Source: JAXLWB01 sp046328715
GTDB taxonomy: Bacteria > Chloroflexota > Anaerolineae > Caldilineales > Caldilineaceae
DNA length: 52,610 bases
Assembly (NCBI GenBank): GCA_046328715.1
Contig: JAXLWB010000068.1
Span: 1 to 52,610 of the forward strand
Direction: 5' to 3'
Below the pieces are notes generated by a model. It searched no databases, was not told the origin of the DNA, and saw only the letters and a list, made by a program, of their open reading frames with translations. Both the position numbers and the translations under genes were made by a program. Of this stretch, positions 23,784 to 31,443 are shown piece by piece; position 1 is the first letter of the stretch, and the number at the start of each line of letters is the position of its first letter.

Positions 23784-24527
23784 ATGCATCGGACATTCAA
23801 TCGAGTTTTCGGACTAGTTTTGCTCACGGTTTTACTGGCTGCATGTGCTGGTTCGCCTAGTGCGGCACCAACCGCAGCGGTCGAAGCGACGGCCACGACT
23901 GCTGCGCCCGCTCCAGCCGCAGCTGATAGTAAATCGGCACCCGATAGCCAACCGCTCAGCGGACAACATACCTATGTAATTGTCCCAGCCGAATCCAAGG
24001 CGACTTACCGGACGAGCGAAGAGTTTTTTGCCGGTGCGTTGGCCAAGTATGGCATCAAAGCGGGTATGGGCGATGTTGTGGGTACTACCCAGGAGATTGA
24101 AGGGCAATTGCAACTGAATCTCGACGATCTGAGTGCGGCATTGGGGGAGAACAGTTTCACAGTCAAGATGAACACGTTGGCGACCGACCGCTCGATCCGC
24201 GACAACTGGATCCGCGACAATGGTCCCAACTTCAACAAATATCCGCTTGCCACCTTCAAGGCGAACAGTATCAGCGATGCGCCAACCAGCTATACGCCCG
24301 GCAGCGAGGTGAGCTTCAAACTGAGCGGCGACCTGACCATACGAGAAGTCACCAAACCTGCCACCTTCGATGTCAAAGCCAAGATCGACGGCAATACCCT
24401 CACCGGAACCGCCAGCACGAACATCAAAATGAGCGACTTCGGCATCGATCCCCCCAGCTTTGCCAATACCCTCACTGTGAACGACGAGGTGGGGATAGAG
24501 GTGCAGATCACGGCGCGGGAAAAGTAA
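23784..24527 (+). CDS. YceI-family lipoprotein
   Basis: The 247-residue protein has a lipoprotein signal (LLAAC, Cys 21), an Ala/Pro/Thr linker to about residue 55 and a YceI-like lipocalin-type beta-barrel to the end. Recognisable parts are YVIVPAESKATYRTSEEF, the middle DRSIRDNWIRDNGPNFNKYP and SGDLTIREVTKPATFDV. YceI proteins bind polyisoprenoid or other amphiphilic ligands in the periplasm; the physiological ligand here is unknown. AAAGGAGA lies 8 bases before ATG 23784. It follows the LTA-synthase-like gene by 37 bases and ends inside a foldback that it shares with the convergent gene downstream. Confidence 0.88.
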   Translation: MHRTFNRVFGLVLLTVLLAACAGSPSAAPTAAVEATATTAAPAPAAADSKSAPDSQPLSGQHTYVIVPAESKATYRTSEEFFAGALAKYGIKAGMGDVVGTTQEIEGQLQLNLDDLSAALGENSFTVKMNTLATDRSIRDNWIRDNGPNFNKYPLATFKANSISDAPTSYTPGSEVSFKLSGDLTIREVTKPATFDVKAKIDGNTLTGTASTNIKMSDFGIDPPSFANTLTVNDEVGIEVQITAREK

Positions 24528-24580
24528 GACAGTGGGACAGTAGAACAGTTTCACTGACCCACTGTCCTACTGTCTTACTC
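24524..24580. repeat. Foldback at a convergent junction (GACAGTGGGACAGT words)
   Basis: GTAAGACAGTGGGACAGTAG pairs with CTACTGTCTTAC and CACTGTC on the other side. Both convergent genes end in it: the YceI stop TAA is inside the left arm, and the minus-strand gene ends VRQ-stop inside the right arm. Confidence 0.85.
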
Positions 24581-25712
24581 TCTTTTCACCTAATTTCATG
24601 TGTAGGATGCGCTCTTCGGGTGTCCAGAGGGCGAGGCGACCGCTGCCCAGGTGGAGAATGAGGATAGCGCCGCTGAGTAAGAGGAGATAGGTAGAGTCCG
24701 ATCCGTTCTGGTTAACGGCGGTGCAGACCAGTGCAATCAAGCCGAGGGCCGCTACTCGCCCTAGAATCCCCAACGCCAACGCAAGAAGAATCACTGCCCA
24801 ACTGATCAGCAGCGTACCGCTTACGCCTTGATCGAACCCAATCGACAGGGCGAGCGCAATGATCCCAAGGCGCAGGAACAAGGGCAACCAGCCTTCGACC
24901 AGCCCCTTAACCTGGTGGCGCAACTTCTCGTAGGCAATCGAACGATTGTCAATTACGGTGCTGACCACCAGCCAATCGCGACCAAAGCTCAGAATTAGTG
25001 GCACGGCAAAGAGATAACCGGCAAAAAGTGCGATTTGGTTGCTCAACACCGGCCAAAGTACTACGCTGATAAAGGTTGTCTGAAAGCCAGCAATCAGGCG
25101 GCGATGTTCACTGGGTGGTAGATCCTCGTTGGGTTTGCCCAGCCATTGGCGAATCCACATGCCAAAGACAAAGAGCTGTCGCCCCAGCCCTAGAATTAAA
25201 TACCAGAGCGGCAACTTGCCATACTGAATCGCTAGCCCCGCCGCAATCAGAATGCCCAGGCCGTCAAACTCCATATCAAGAATCGCACCAAGTTTGGTTT
25301 CGCGCTCTGTGATACGCGCCACAAAACCATCAAAGTAGTCGAGTAGGCGCTCGCCAGTGTAAAGAAGCGCTGGAATCCAGGCAAACGAACCATGTGGCTG
25401 CGGACTGAAAAGAAACCCTGCCAGGAGACAGGTAAGCAGACCACGGGTCAGCGTCATGCTGTTGGCATAACCGAGGCGTGGAAAGAGAATGGCACGGTTC
25501 GGTGGATGATTGAAACGCAGCCCCCACCAGAAGATAATCAACTGAATCGATGTGGCAACTGCGGCAAGACTCAACCACCAGCGGGCATCGACATTGTGCC
25601 AAACCTGGCGCAGATAACAATAGAAGAGGGTCACGACGCTGCAATAAAAGGCAGTGACCAGGAGCCCCTGCCAGCGCAGACTTCGTAAAGGAGTAGCATC
25701 ATTCTCAAACAT
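24567..25712 (-). CDS. CDP-alcohol phosphatidyltransferase family membrane protein
   Basis: The 381-residue polytopic protein has the complete family signature D-x2-DG-x2-AR-x8-G-x3-D-x3-D: D125, D128, G129, A132, R133, G142, D146, D150 (DYFDGFVAR and GAILDMEFD). These residues bind CDP and two metal ions and catalyse phospholipid head-group exchange. It is longer than typical PgsA (about 180-200 residues), with an extra N-terminal helix pair and a C-terminal region of about six helices from residue 245. Product identity (phosphatidylinositol-like, glycerol-like or other) cannot be told. It is convergent with the YceI gene, and its last three residues come from the foldback. Confidence 0.88.
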   Translation of the reverse strand: MFENDATPLRSLRWQGLLVTAFYCSVVTLFYCYLRQVWHNVDARWWLSLAAVATSIQLIIFWWGLRFNHPPNRAILFPRLGYANSMTLTRGLLTCLLAGFLFSPQPHGSFAWIPALLYTGERLLDYFDGFVARITERETKLGAILDMEFDGLGILIAAGLAIQYGKLPLWYLILGLGRQLFVFGMWIRQWLGKPNEDLPPSEHRRLIAGFQTTFISVVLWPVLSNQIALFAGYLFAVPLILSFGRDWLVVSTVIDNRSIAYEKLRHQVKGLVEGWLPLFLRLGIIALALSIGFDQGVSGTLLISWAVILLALALGILGRVAALGLIALVCTAVNQNGSDSTYLLLLSGAILILHLGSGRLALWTPEERILHMKLGEKRVRQ

Positions 25713-25724
25713 AAGATCTACATT

Positions 25725-26471
25725 TCAATCGATTCGACGCGCATAAATGTCACCAGAGCCAGCCTCTTTTGGGAGGGTCACCAGCCAAGCTTTCATCTCG
25801 TCAGCGTGTAGCCACCGTGCAGATTGCCAGCGATGTTGCTCGCCCGCCGACCAGTTGAACTGATAGGTTCCCAACTCCGCCAGTCGATCCACACAGACGA
25901 GTGCTAGTTCAGGCGTGGTTGACAGGTATTCAAAAGAAAGCACAGGCAGCGGTTGTGACAGACCACGCAATACTTCCATTTCATATCCTTCTACATCGAT
26001 CTTACAAAAGCGCGGAAGGCCGTAGCAGTCGATCAACTCATCTAGGGTCGTCACCTGCACTGTCACCTGCTGTTGCCATTCTACGCCAGCAAAAGAGACA
26101 TCTTGCCGTACCTGGTCGATCCACGGCTTAGACAGCGTGGTCACGGTTGGATTCTGTTCGCTGATCCAGAGCGTTTGTGCTCCGCCTTTTGCGCCTAATG
26201 CGTTGGGAAGTAGCGTGATTGCTGCGTTCTTACCATAAAAACGTTGCAAAACGGCCATACAGATTGGTTGGGGCTCCACTGCCACCACCTTGGCCCCCAA
26301 CCCTGACCATGCCCAGAGCCGATTGCCGACATGCGCGCCAATATCAAAGCAGAGATCGCCCGGTTTGATGAACTGGCTGTAGAAGCGCTGCATTCGCCGT
26401 AGTTTGAATGGGTTAGCATAATAAATGAACAGCGAGCGAAGAAGGCCAGTGATTTGGCGTGGATAAGACAT
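25725..26471 (-). CDS. FkbM-family SAM-dependent methyltransferase
   Basis: The 248-residue protein has motif I as FDIGAHVGNR, then VVAVEPQP for the acidic end of beta-2, PNALGAKGG, and the FkbM hallmark CKIDVEGYEMEVLRGL. FkbM enzymes O-methylate sugars or polyketides, and in glycan clusters they usually cap polysaccharides. It lies between a CDP-alcohol phosphatidyltransferase and an AT-rich membrane protein, all minus strand with short gaps. No ribosome-binding site is evident at ATG 26471. Confidence 0.88.
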   Translation of the reverse strand: MSYPRQITGLLRSLFIYYANPFKLRRMQRFYSQFIKPGDLCFDIGAHVGNRLWAWSGLGAKVVAVEPQPICMAVLQRFYGKNAAITLLPNALGAKGGAQTLWISEQNPTVTTLSKPWIDQVRQDVSFAGVEWQQQVTVQVTTLDELIDCYGLPRFCKIDVEGYEMEVLRGLSQPLPVLSFEYLSTTPELALVCVDRLAELGTYQFNWSAGEQHRWQSARWLHADEMKAWLVTLPKEAGSGDIYARRID

Positions 26472-26486
26472 GAGAGCTATTTATTG

Positions 26487-27335
26487 TTACTCAGTAAAGA
26501 GTTTATCTACCATTCGTTTTACACTCTGTGCTCGATAGGTCTGCTGCTTTGCAATATTTTTGAGTCTTTCACTCGGTACAATAAGACGCAGAAGAACAAA
26601 ACTGGCAACCTGGGCAACTAGATCTGAAACATAAATTACGGACAGCAAGACGAGGAGGGATAGTGCTATCAGCAGAATGATTAACAGATAGTTTTGCCCT
26701 TCAAGGTTATATAGTACTGATCTAAAAACGGGCAGCACAGTAACACCGATAATCCAGAGAAACACCACAAACACGGTTAGTGTGAAGCTGCCTATCAACA
26801 ATTCTGCTAGCTTTCGTTCAAATCGATAGCGTTTTTCCTTCTTATCGATCTCTTGATTGAGTTCAGTAATAACTTTGTTATTGATGATGAGTTGAGTGAA
26901 TTTTCGCTTTGTTCCTATAATTCTATTTGACAGAAGCTGATACTCAAAGAGATCACGCAAGGATGTAGGAATTTGCTCGTAACCAGGCAACAACAGATTA
27001 CATGAAATACTACCAGTACCAAACAGCGAGGCCGAGAAGATGCTACGATTGTGAAAATATGCTGAAGCGGCCAAAAGGTGAACTACACTATAGGTAATGT
27101 TGACTTTAAAATCTTCATTGCTAAATGCCGGCAATACCACCAGGTTTTGCTTTTGGGCGGCAAACTCTTTCGGCGCAGTTCGCTCCGCTTCCTCAAGCGA
27201 AACACCCATACCCAAAAGTTTGTTTTGAGTTTTTTCCATCAAAACTAGATTGGCAAACTCTTCATGAAAAGCTGTTTCTGGGGCGTCTGCAACGATCGAA
27301 TTATCTTTCAGGGAGATATTCAGGGTGATCTTCAT
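26487..27335 (-). CDS. Membrane protein of unknown function in AT-rich DNA
   Basis: I do not recognise this 282-residue protein. Residues 1-175 are soluble; residues about 182-208 and 220-245 are strong membrane helices; the tail is basic (SERLKNIAKQQTYRAQSVKR). The N-terminal MKITLNISLKDNSIVADAPE looks like a small beta-module. The DNA is visibly richer in A/T than its neighbours and uses codons such as ATA and TTA more often, which suggests recent acquisition. It lies between FkbM and an amino-acid-type ABC ATPase on the same strand. Confidence 0.6.
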   Translation of the reverse strand: MKITLNISLKDNSIVADAPETAFHEEFANLVLMEKTQNKLLGMGVSLEEAERTAPKEFAAQKQNLVVLPAFSNEDFKVNITYSVVHLLAASAYFHNRSIFSASLFGTGSISCNLLLPGYEQIPTSLRDLFEYQLLSNRIIGTKRKFTQLIINNKVITELNQEIDKKEKRYRFERKLAELLIGSFTLTVFVVFLWIIGVTVLPVFRSVLYNLEGQNYLLIILLIALSLLVLLSVIYVSDLVAQVASFVLLRLIVPSERLKNIAKQQTYRAQSVKRMVDKLFTE

Positions 27336-27375
27336 TGCAGTGACTCAGTTTTGGTATATCCGGACTGCCAAGGTG

Positions 27376-28131
27376 CTATCGCTCTAGAATCTGGTTCAAA
27401 AAGAGTTTGGTTCGTTCGTGTTGCGGGGTAGTGAAGAAGATTTCCGGCGGAGCGATCTCGACGATCTCGCCTGCGTCCATGAAGACAACACGATCGGCTA
27501 CAGCGCGGGCAAAGCCCATTTCATGGGTGACACAGAGCATCGTCATGCCAGAATCAGCCAGCTCCTGCATCACTTCGAGTACCTCTTTGATCATTTCCGG
27601 GTCGAGGGCCGAGGTTGGTTCGTCGAAAAGCATAATCTTGGGTTCCATCGCCAGGGCACGAGCAATGGCAACCCGCTGTTGTTGGCCACCGGAGAGTTGT
27701 CCGGGATATTTTTTGGCTTGCTCAGGAATCCCGACTCGTTGGAGTAGCTCCATCGCCTTGCTTTCGGCTTCGGCTTTGCTCTTTTTACGCACATTGATGG
27801 GGGCCAATGTGATATTTTGCATTACAGTCAAATGCGGGAATAGGTTAAACTGCTGAAAGACCATCCCTGTCTCCATACGGACGGCTTCGATGTTGCCTAC
27901 ACTATGATTTAATGGAATGTTATCGACAATAATATCACCACTTTGGTGCTCTTCCAGCCGATTGATACAGCGGATCAGAGTCGATTTGCCAGAGCCGGAG
28001 GGTCCACAGATCACCACAACTTCTTTGCGTGCCACATTGAGGTTGATGCCTCGCAGAACGTGAAATTCCCCGAACCACTTGTTCACATCTTTGAGGACAA
28101 TAAGTGCTTCTTGTTGTGCCTGACCTGACAT
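27376..28131 (-). CDS. Polar amino acid ABC transporter ATP-binding protein (GlnQ/HisP type)
   Basis: The 251-residue ATPase carries Walker A GPSGSGKST, Q-loop QQFNLFPHLTVMQNI, signature LSGGQQQRVAIARALAMEP, Walker B IMLFDEP and the H-loop THEMGFARAVADR. The MGFAR and FMDAGEIVE wording is diagnostic for polar amino acid importers. The matching permease and binding protein are not next to it, so it is an orphan subunit within this window. ATG 28131 gives the standard family N-terminus; an in-frame start at 28203 would add 24 unlikely residues. Confidence 0.9.
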   Translation of the reverse strand: MSGQAQQEALIVLKDVNKWFGEFHVLRGINLNVARKEVVVICGPSGSGKSTLIRCINRLEEHQSGDIIVDNIPLNHSVGNIEAVRMETGMVFQQFNLFPHLTVMQNITLAPINVRKKSKAEAESKAMELLQRVGIPEQAKKYPGQLSGGQQQRVAIARALAMEPKIMLFDEPTSALDPEMIKEVLEVMQELADSGMTMLCVTHEMGFARAVADRVVFMDAGEIVEIAPPEIFFTTPQHERTKLFLNQILER

Positions 28132-28461
28132 TGTGGACGCCTGCTCCTTCGTCAAAAATTGTTGTAAGTTGTTCCTGTATTCGTGGATGAAGTTTGCAAC
28201 CAAGGAGGTTTGCAGAAACGTTTGTCTGCAAATTTTTCGGCTGACTATAGCATGGATAGAGGGAGCATGTCAAACAATATCAGCGAAAGCACCGTGATTT
28301 TCCTGAATAATCACCTTTAGTACCATACCGATTGGGTTACCCGACTCGCCGCTTCCGCTATAAGTTTTTGCCTTTCCTAAGCAGTGGATTATAATCCGTT
28401 GTAATATGTTGTCAATGATTCTCGTTCAGAGCTTACAACCAGCAGCTCGGAGCACTTATTC

Positions 28462-29085
28462 ATGTCACCAGAGTTAATCAATAATATCGCCACAGCCGCA
28501 GGGATCGTCGTTGCGGTGCTGGGCGCATTTCTTTTTGCCTTTTGGGTTGCGATGGGAATTTGGGCCTTTAATGATATTCGATCCCGCACACATGATTGGT
28601 TGTCGATTCTCTTAGCCGTCCTCCTCGTCCTGGTCTTCCCGATCATCGGTCTCGTCCTCTACACAATGATCCGCCCCAAAGAAACACTGGCCGAGGTCTA
28701 TGATCGAGCCTTAGAAGAAGAGGCATTATTACGTGAATTGGAAGTAACCCTCGCCTGTCCTACCTGTGGTGTCCCTGTCAAGGAAAATTGGGTCTATTGC
28801 CCGGCCTGTCACAATCAGTTGCAACATAGCTGCCCCAATTGTAGCAAACTCGTCCGCAATGAGTGGGAAATCTGCGTTTTCTGTGGGACAACACAACAAT
28901 CAGCCGTAGCCTCGCCCTTTACTCGCCCGCTGACGACAAGCGCGCCTGCCGCTGCGCCTCAGCCAGAACCGATTCCCGTGCAGACGGCTCGCCGACGTAC
29001 AAGCCGCAACAGTCCTTTTGTTCGCCCACCGCTCAGCGATAGCGAAGATCCAAACGCCTATCGTCCCGCGCAAGCCTCTGAGTAA
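28462..29085 (+). CDS. Membrane protein with PLDc_N-like helices and double zinc ribbon
   Basis: The 207-residue protein has two membrane helices (about residues 10-35 and 47-70; DWLSILLAVLLVLVFPIIGL and YTMIRPKE resemble the PLDc_N membrane module). It is followed by two zinc ribbons: CPTC...CPAC near residues 98-117 and CPNC...CVFC near 125-142. The tail is a Pro/Ala/Arg-rich disordered region. Such double ribbons (DZANK-type) often sit beside regulatory or membrane domains, but no function is established. It is convergent with the recombinase-like gene, and a shared terminator lies between them. Confidence 0.75.
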   Translation: MSPELINNIATAAGIVVAVLGAFLFAFWVAMGIWAFNDIRSRTHDWLSILLAVLLVLVFPIIGLVLYTMIRPKETLAEVYDRALEEEALLRELEVTLACPTCGVPVKENWVYCPACHNQLQHSCPNCSKLVRNEWEICVFCGTTQQSAVASPFTRPLTTSAPAAAPQPEPIPVQTARRRTSRNSPFVRPPLSDSEDPNAYRPAQASE

Positions 29086-29089
29086 ATGT

Positions 29090-29122
29090 GATGCGTGAAT
29101 TTTCGATTACAATTCACGCATC
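29090..29122. terminator. Bidirectional terminator between convergent genes
   Basis: GATGCGTGAATT (29090-29101) pairs perfectly with AATTCACGCATC (29111-29122); the stem is followed by ATTTTC on the plus strand. Confidence 0.75.
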
Positions 29123-29126
29123 ATTT

Positions 29127-30068
29127 TCATCTTCCCGCTAGCTTATGAATCTTCTCGCGCGTCTCGCGCCAGGAGATCTTGCTCAGCCCCATCTTGAGAC
29201 GCAGACGTTCTTCGGGCATCCCCAAGCGAAAGTCGCGCACGGCACTGGTCCAACGTAATGTCTCAAAGCCTACTTGCAGACGTTTGACCCCCGCCTTTTC
29301 GCCAACCTCTTGCAAGACATATTCCAAATTGCGCGGTGTACATTCAAATAGATAGGTGTCCGGCTTGTACTGAGTGAGATAGCTTTGCAGCACGCTGACA
29401 ATGCTCGGGTGCAATGAGAGGCGGCGGTTCTTGTGCGCCTGTCCCTCATCCAGGTAACGAATGATGACTTCCGGACTGTTTGGCTGTGAGATATCCACAT
29501 CGGTGACCAGCAAGCGGGCACATTCAGCTTTCTTGAGGCCAGTTTGTAAAAGCAGATTGACCAATAGATAGGGCCGTGAATCGGCTTTACCGCGGTCAAA
29601 GAGATAATCTTGTGCGGAGCGTTGAAGCTTCTGAACTTCTTCATCGCGCAGGATTTCAGGCAGCGGTGGACGTGCTGGCTGTTGCACAACAGGCTCCGCA
29701 GGATCGGTTCCGATGACGCCAATGCCATGTAACCAGCCAAAGAAGACTTTGATAGTAGTAATGCGTCGCGCCAGGCTCTTGGGGCTGCAAGGTTTGCCGC
29801 GTCCGCTCTGTAACCAATCGATGTAGTCGTTGAGGTGGGCAGAGGTCACCTGATGTACCTTTGTTTCGGGGCCTAAGAATTCGGTGACGATCTTTAGATC
29901 ATTGCGGAAGGCCTTGATCGTATTCTCACTAAAGCCTTTGCGCAACATAAACTCATCAAAGGCACTGATCGCAGGGCCAAGCAACGAATCTGCCCGCAGA
30001 TTCGTGAGATTTTGTTGCTGTTCCGCGCTGGCTGTCGTGGCTGGAGCTACAGAATTGTTATCACTCAT
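29127..30068 (-). CDS. Tyrosine-recombinase-fold protein with lost catalytic residues
   Basis: The 313-residue protein has an N-terminal SAM-like core-binding domain (about residues 30-120; FSENTIKAFRNDL) and a recombinase-like C-terminal domain (about 135-305). Active XerC-type enzymes need Arg, Lys, His-x-x-Arg, His/Trp and Tyr. Here the first Arg position reads TGLKKAE (Lys), the His-x-x-Arg box reads ETLRW (His lost, Arg 272 kept), the LGH position reads MGLS, and no Tyr occurs in the last 60 residues. It can probably bind DNA but not cut it. ATG 30068 is preceded by AGGA. No attachment-site repeats are seen nearby. Confidence 0.75.
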   Translation of the reverse strand: MSDNNSVAPATTASAEQQQNLTNLRADSLLGPAISAFDEFMLRKGFSENTIKAFRNDLKIVTEFLGPETKVHQVTSAHLNDYIDWLQSGRGKPCSPKSLARRITTIKVFFGWLHGIGVIGTDPAEPVVQQPARPPLPEILRDEEVQKLQRSAQDYLFDRGKADSRPYLLVNLLLQTGLKKAECARLLVTDVDISQPNSPEVIIRYLDEGQAHKNRRLSLHPSIVSVLQSYLTQYKPDTYLFECTPRNLEYVLQEVGEKAGVKRLQVGFETLRWTSAVRDFRLGMPEERLRLKMGLSKISWRETREKIHKLAGR

Positions 30069-30240
30069 AGAAGTTCCTAAAGCGTCAAAGATTGATTGCT
30101 ATACGCAAGTACTCAGTATACGCTGAGAAGGGCCGCTTGTCAAAGATATATCAATCTTCTGCATGAAGTAGCCTCTCTTCCACAAATATTAATAGCGACA
30201 ACCTCTCTTGTAACTAACCTTGGGATTGATCATCAATATT

Positions 30241-30316
30241 GTCATTTCGACCGTAGGGAGAAATCTTACTGTGCCACTCGAAGATTTTTCCTCGCAAAAG
30301 CCCTCATCGACATGAC
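30241..30316 (+). repeat. GTCATTTCG...ATGAC dispersed element, copy 4
   Basis: It begins GTCATTTCGACCGTAGGGAG, continues with AAATCTTACTG and ends CATGAC, with inverted ends like the other copies. Confidence 0.65.
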
Positions 30317-30370
30317 AGCTTCTGTAGATGCTGATTAACCAACCGATGATCGCAAAAGCCAATTTAGGAC

Positions 30371-30399
30371 TTGACAAACTGATTTCCTCCTGTCATAAT
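30371..30399 (+). promoter_or_regulatory. Sigma70-type promoter of the sugar catabolic operon
   Basis: Perfect -35 TTGACA (30371-30376), 17-base spacer, CATAAT (30394-30399, five of six). It lies about 55 bases before the first transketolase gene. Confidence 0.75.
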
Positions 30400-30411
30400 A
30401 AAGCCAACCAC

Positions 30412-30438
30412 GAATAAATAACAGATATTGAATAAATA
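30412..30438. promoter_or_regulatory. Two direct repeats GAATAAATA, candidate operator
   Basis: GAATAAATA occurs at 30412-30420 and 30430-30438, start-to-start 18 bases; the second is part of GAATAAATATTC. It lies just downstream of the promoter and could bind the SorC-type regulator (inference). Confidence 0.35.
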
Positions 30439-30455
30439 TTCACAGGTCTTAAATC

Positions 30456-31286
30456 ATGACGCTCACGTTGGAAGCGTTGCAACAGAAATCGATCCAATAC
30501 CGCAAGACGGTTTTGTCTATCATCAAACGGGCCAATGCCGGCCATACCGGTGGCAGTTTGTCCTGCGTTGATATTCTCAACGTTCTATACAACCATGTTT
30601 TGAATGTCTCCCCCGACAACTTTACCGATCCCAACCGCGACCGCTACATTCAAAGCAAAGGTCATTCGGTTGAAGCGCTTTATACCGTATTGGCCGATCA
30701 AGGCTTTTACCCTATCGAAGCACTCGACACACTCAACCAATACCGTTCGCACTTTATCGGCCACCCGACACGCAAGGTGCCAGGAGTTGAGCACAATACA
30801 GGTGCCTTGGGCCATGGACTGCCAATTGCCGTGGGGACGGCGCTGGCTGCCAAGAAAGATGGGCGCAGTTATCGCGTCTTCACTTTACTCGGTGATGGCG
30901 AGTTGGAAGAAGGCTCGAACTGGGAAGCTTCGATGGCGGCGGCTCACTACAAGCTGGACAATCTGGTCGTGATTGTCGATTACAACAAGTTGCAGATCAC
31001 CGGCCCCATCGAAAGCGTGACAGGCGTCACCGATCTGCTCCAGAAATTTACGGCCTTTGGCTATGCTGTGCGGGAAGTAAATGGCAACTCGATTCCCGAA
31101 CTGATCGCCATCTTTGATGCGTTGCCCTTTGCGATTGGCAAACCGAATCTGATCCTGGCCCATACCACCAAAGGCAAGGGCATCAGCTTTATTGAGAATC
31201 AGGTGAATTGGCACCATCATGTGCCGACCGACGCAGAATTTGCAACGGCGATGGCAGAGTTGGATCAGGCGCTGGTAGGACAGTGA
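30456..31286 (+). CDS. Transketolase N-terminal (subunit A) protein
   Basis: The 276-residue protein is the thiamine-diphosphate-binding half of a two-subunit transketolase. Motifs are ANAGHTGGSLSCVDIL, SKGHSVEALY, HNTGALGHGLPIAVGTA and the ThDP/metal site GDGELEEGSNWEA followed about 18 residues later by VDYNK. Split transketolases serve ordinary pentose metabolism, but also the apulose-4-phosphate transketolase (AptA/AptB) and sulfofructose transketolase. With the FGGY kinase and isomerase next door, an apulose-4-phosphate role is the best guess. ATG 30456 is the first gene behind a strong promoter. Its last two codons and stop (GGACAGTGA) are already foldback sequence. Confidence 0.9.
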   Translation: MTLTLEALQQKSIQYRKTVLSIIKRANAGHTGGSLSCVDILNVLYNHVLNVSPDNFTDPNRDRYIQSKGHSVEALYTVLADQGFYPIEALDTLNQYRSHFIGHPTRKVPGVEHNTGALGHGLPIAVGTALAAKKDGRSYRVFTLLGDGELEEGSNWEASMAAAHYKLDNLVVIVDYNKLQITGPIESVTGVTDLLQKFTAFGYAVREVNGNSIPELIAIFDALPFAIGKPNLILAHTTKGKGISFIENQVNWHHHVPTDAEFATAMAELDQALVGQ

Positions 31287-31424
31287 GGCAGTAAATCAGT
31301 GAGACAATGAATCAGTTATACTGATGCTCTGCACTAAGTAACATTTTTTTAACCGCAAAAAGTGTTACTTAGTGGCAACCGCTAGTATATGTCCTACTGT
31401 GCCACCATCCTACTGTCCCACTAA
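31276..31424. repeat. Foldback between transketolase subunit genes (GACAGTGAGGCAGT words)
   Basis: The left arm GGACAGTGAGGCAGTAAATC begins inside the stop region of subunit A. The right arm CCTACTGTCCCACTA ends 19 bases before subunit B. A separate hairpin (31332-31374) is nested inside. Confidence 0.75.
31332..31374. repeat. Perfect hairpin CACTAAGTAACA nested in the foldback
   Basis: CACTAAGTAACA (31332-31343) pairs with TGTTACTTAGTG (31363-31374). Adjacent T-run and A-run extend the stem by about six pairs. Confidence 0.75.
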
Positions 31425-31443
31425 AAGAAACGGTGTTTCACAC

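Larger units (their letters stand above)
30069..30455. other. Intergenic region with promoter of the sugar operon
   Basis: About 390 bases without a gene. It holds one GTCATTTCG-type element (30241-30316), the operon promoter (30371-30399) and two direct repeats (30412-30438). The promoter of the minus-strand recombinase-like gene must also lie here but was not identified. Confidence 0.6.

Noticed and set aside
29127..30456. Integrative element with integrase and att sites
   Set aside because: The recombinase lacks catalytic residues, no tRNA or direct-repeat att site is seen and flanking genes are ordinary.
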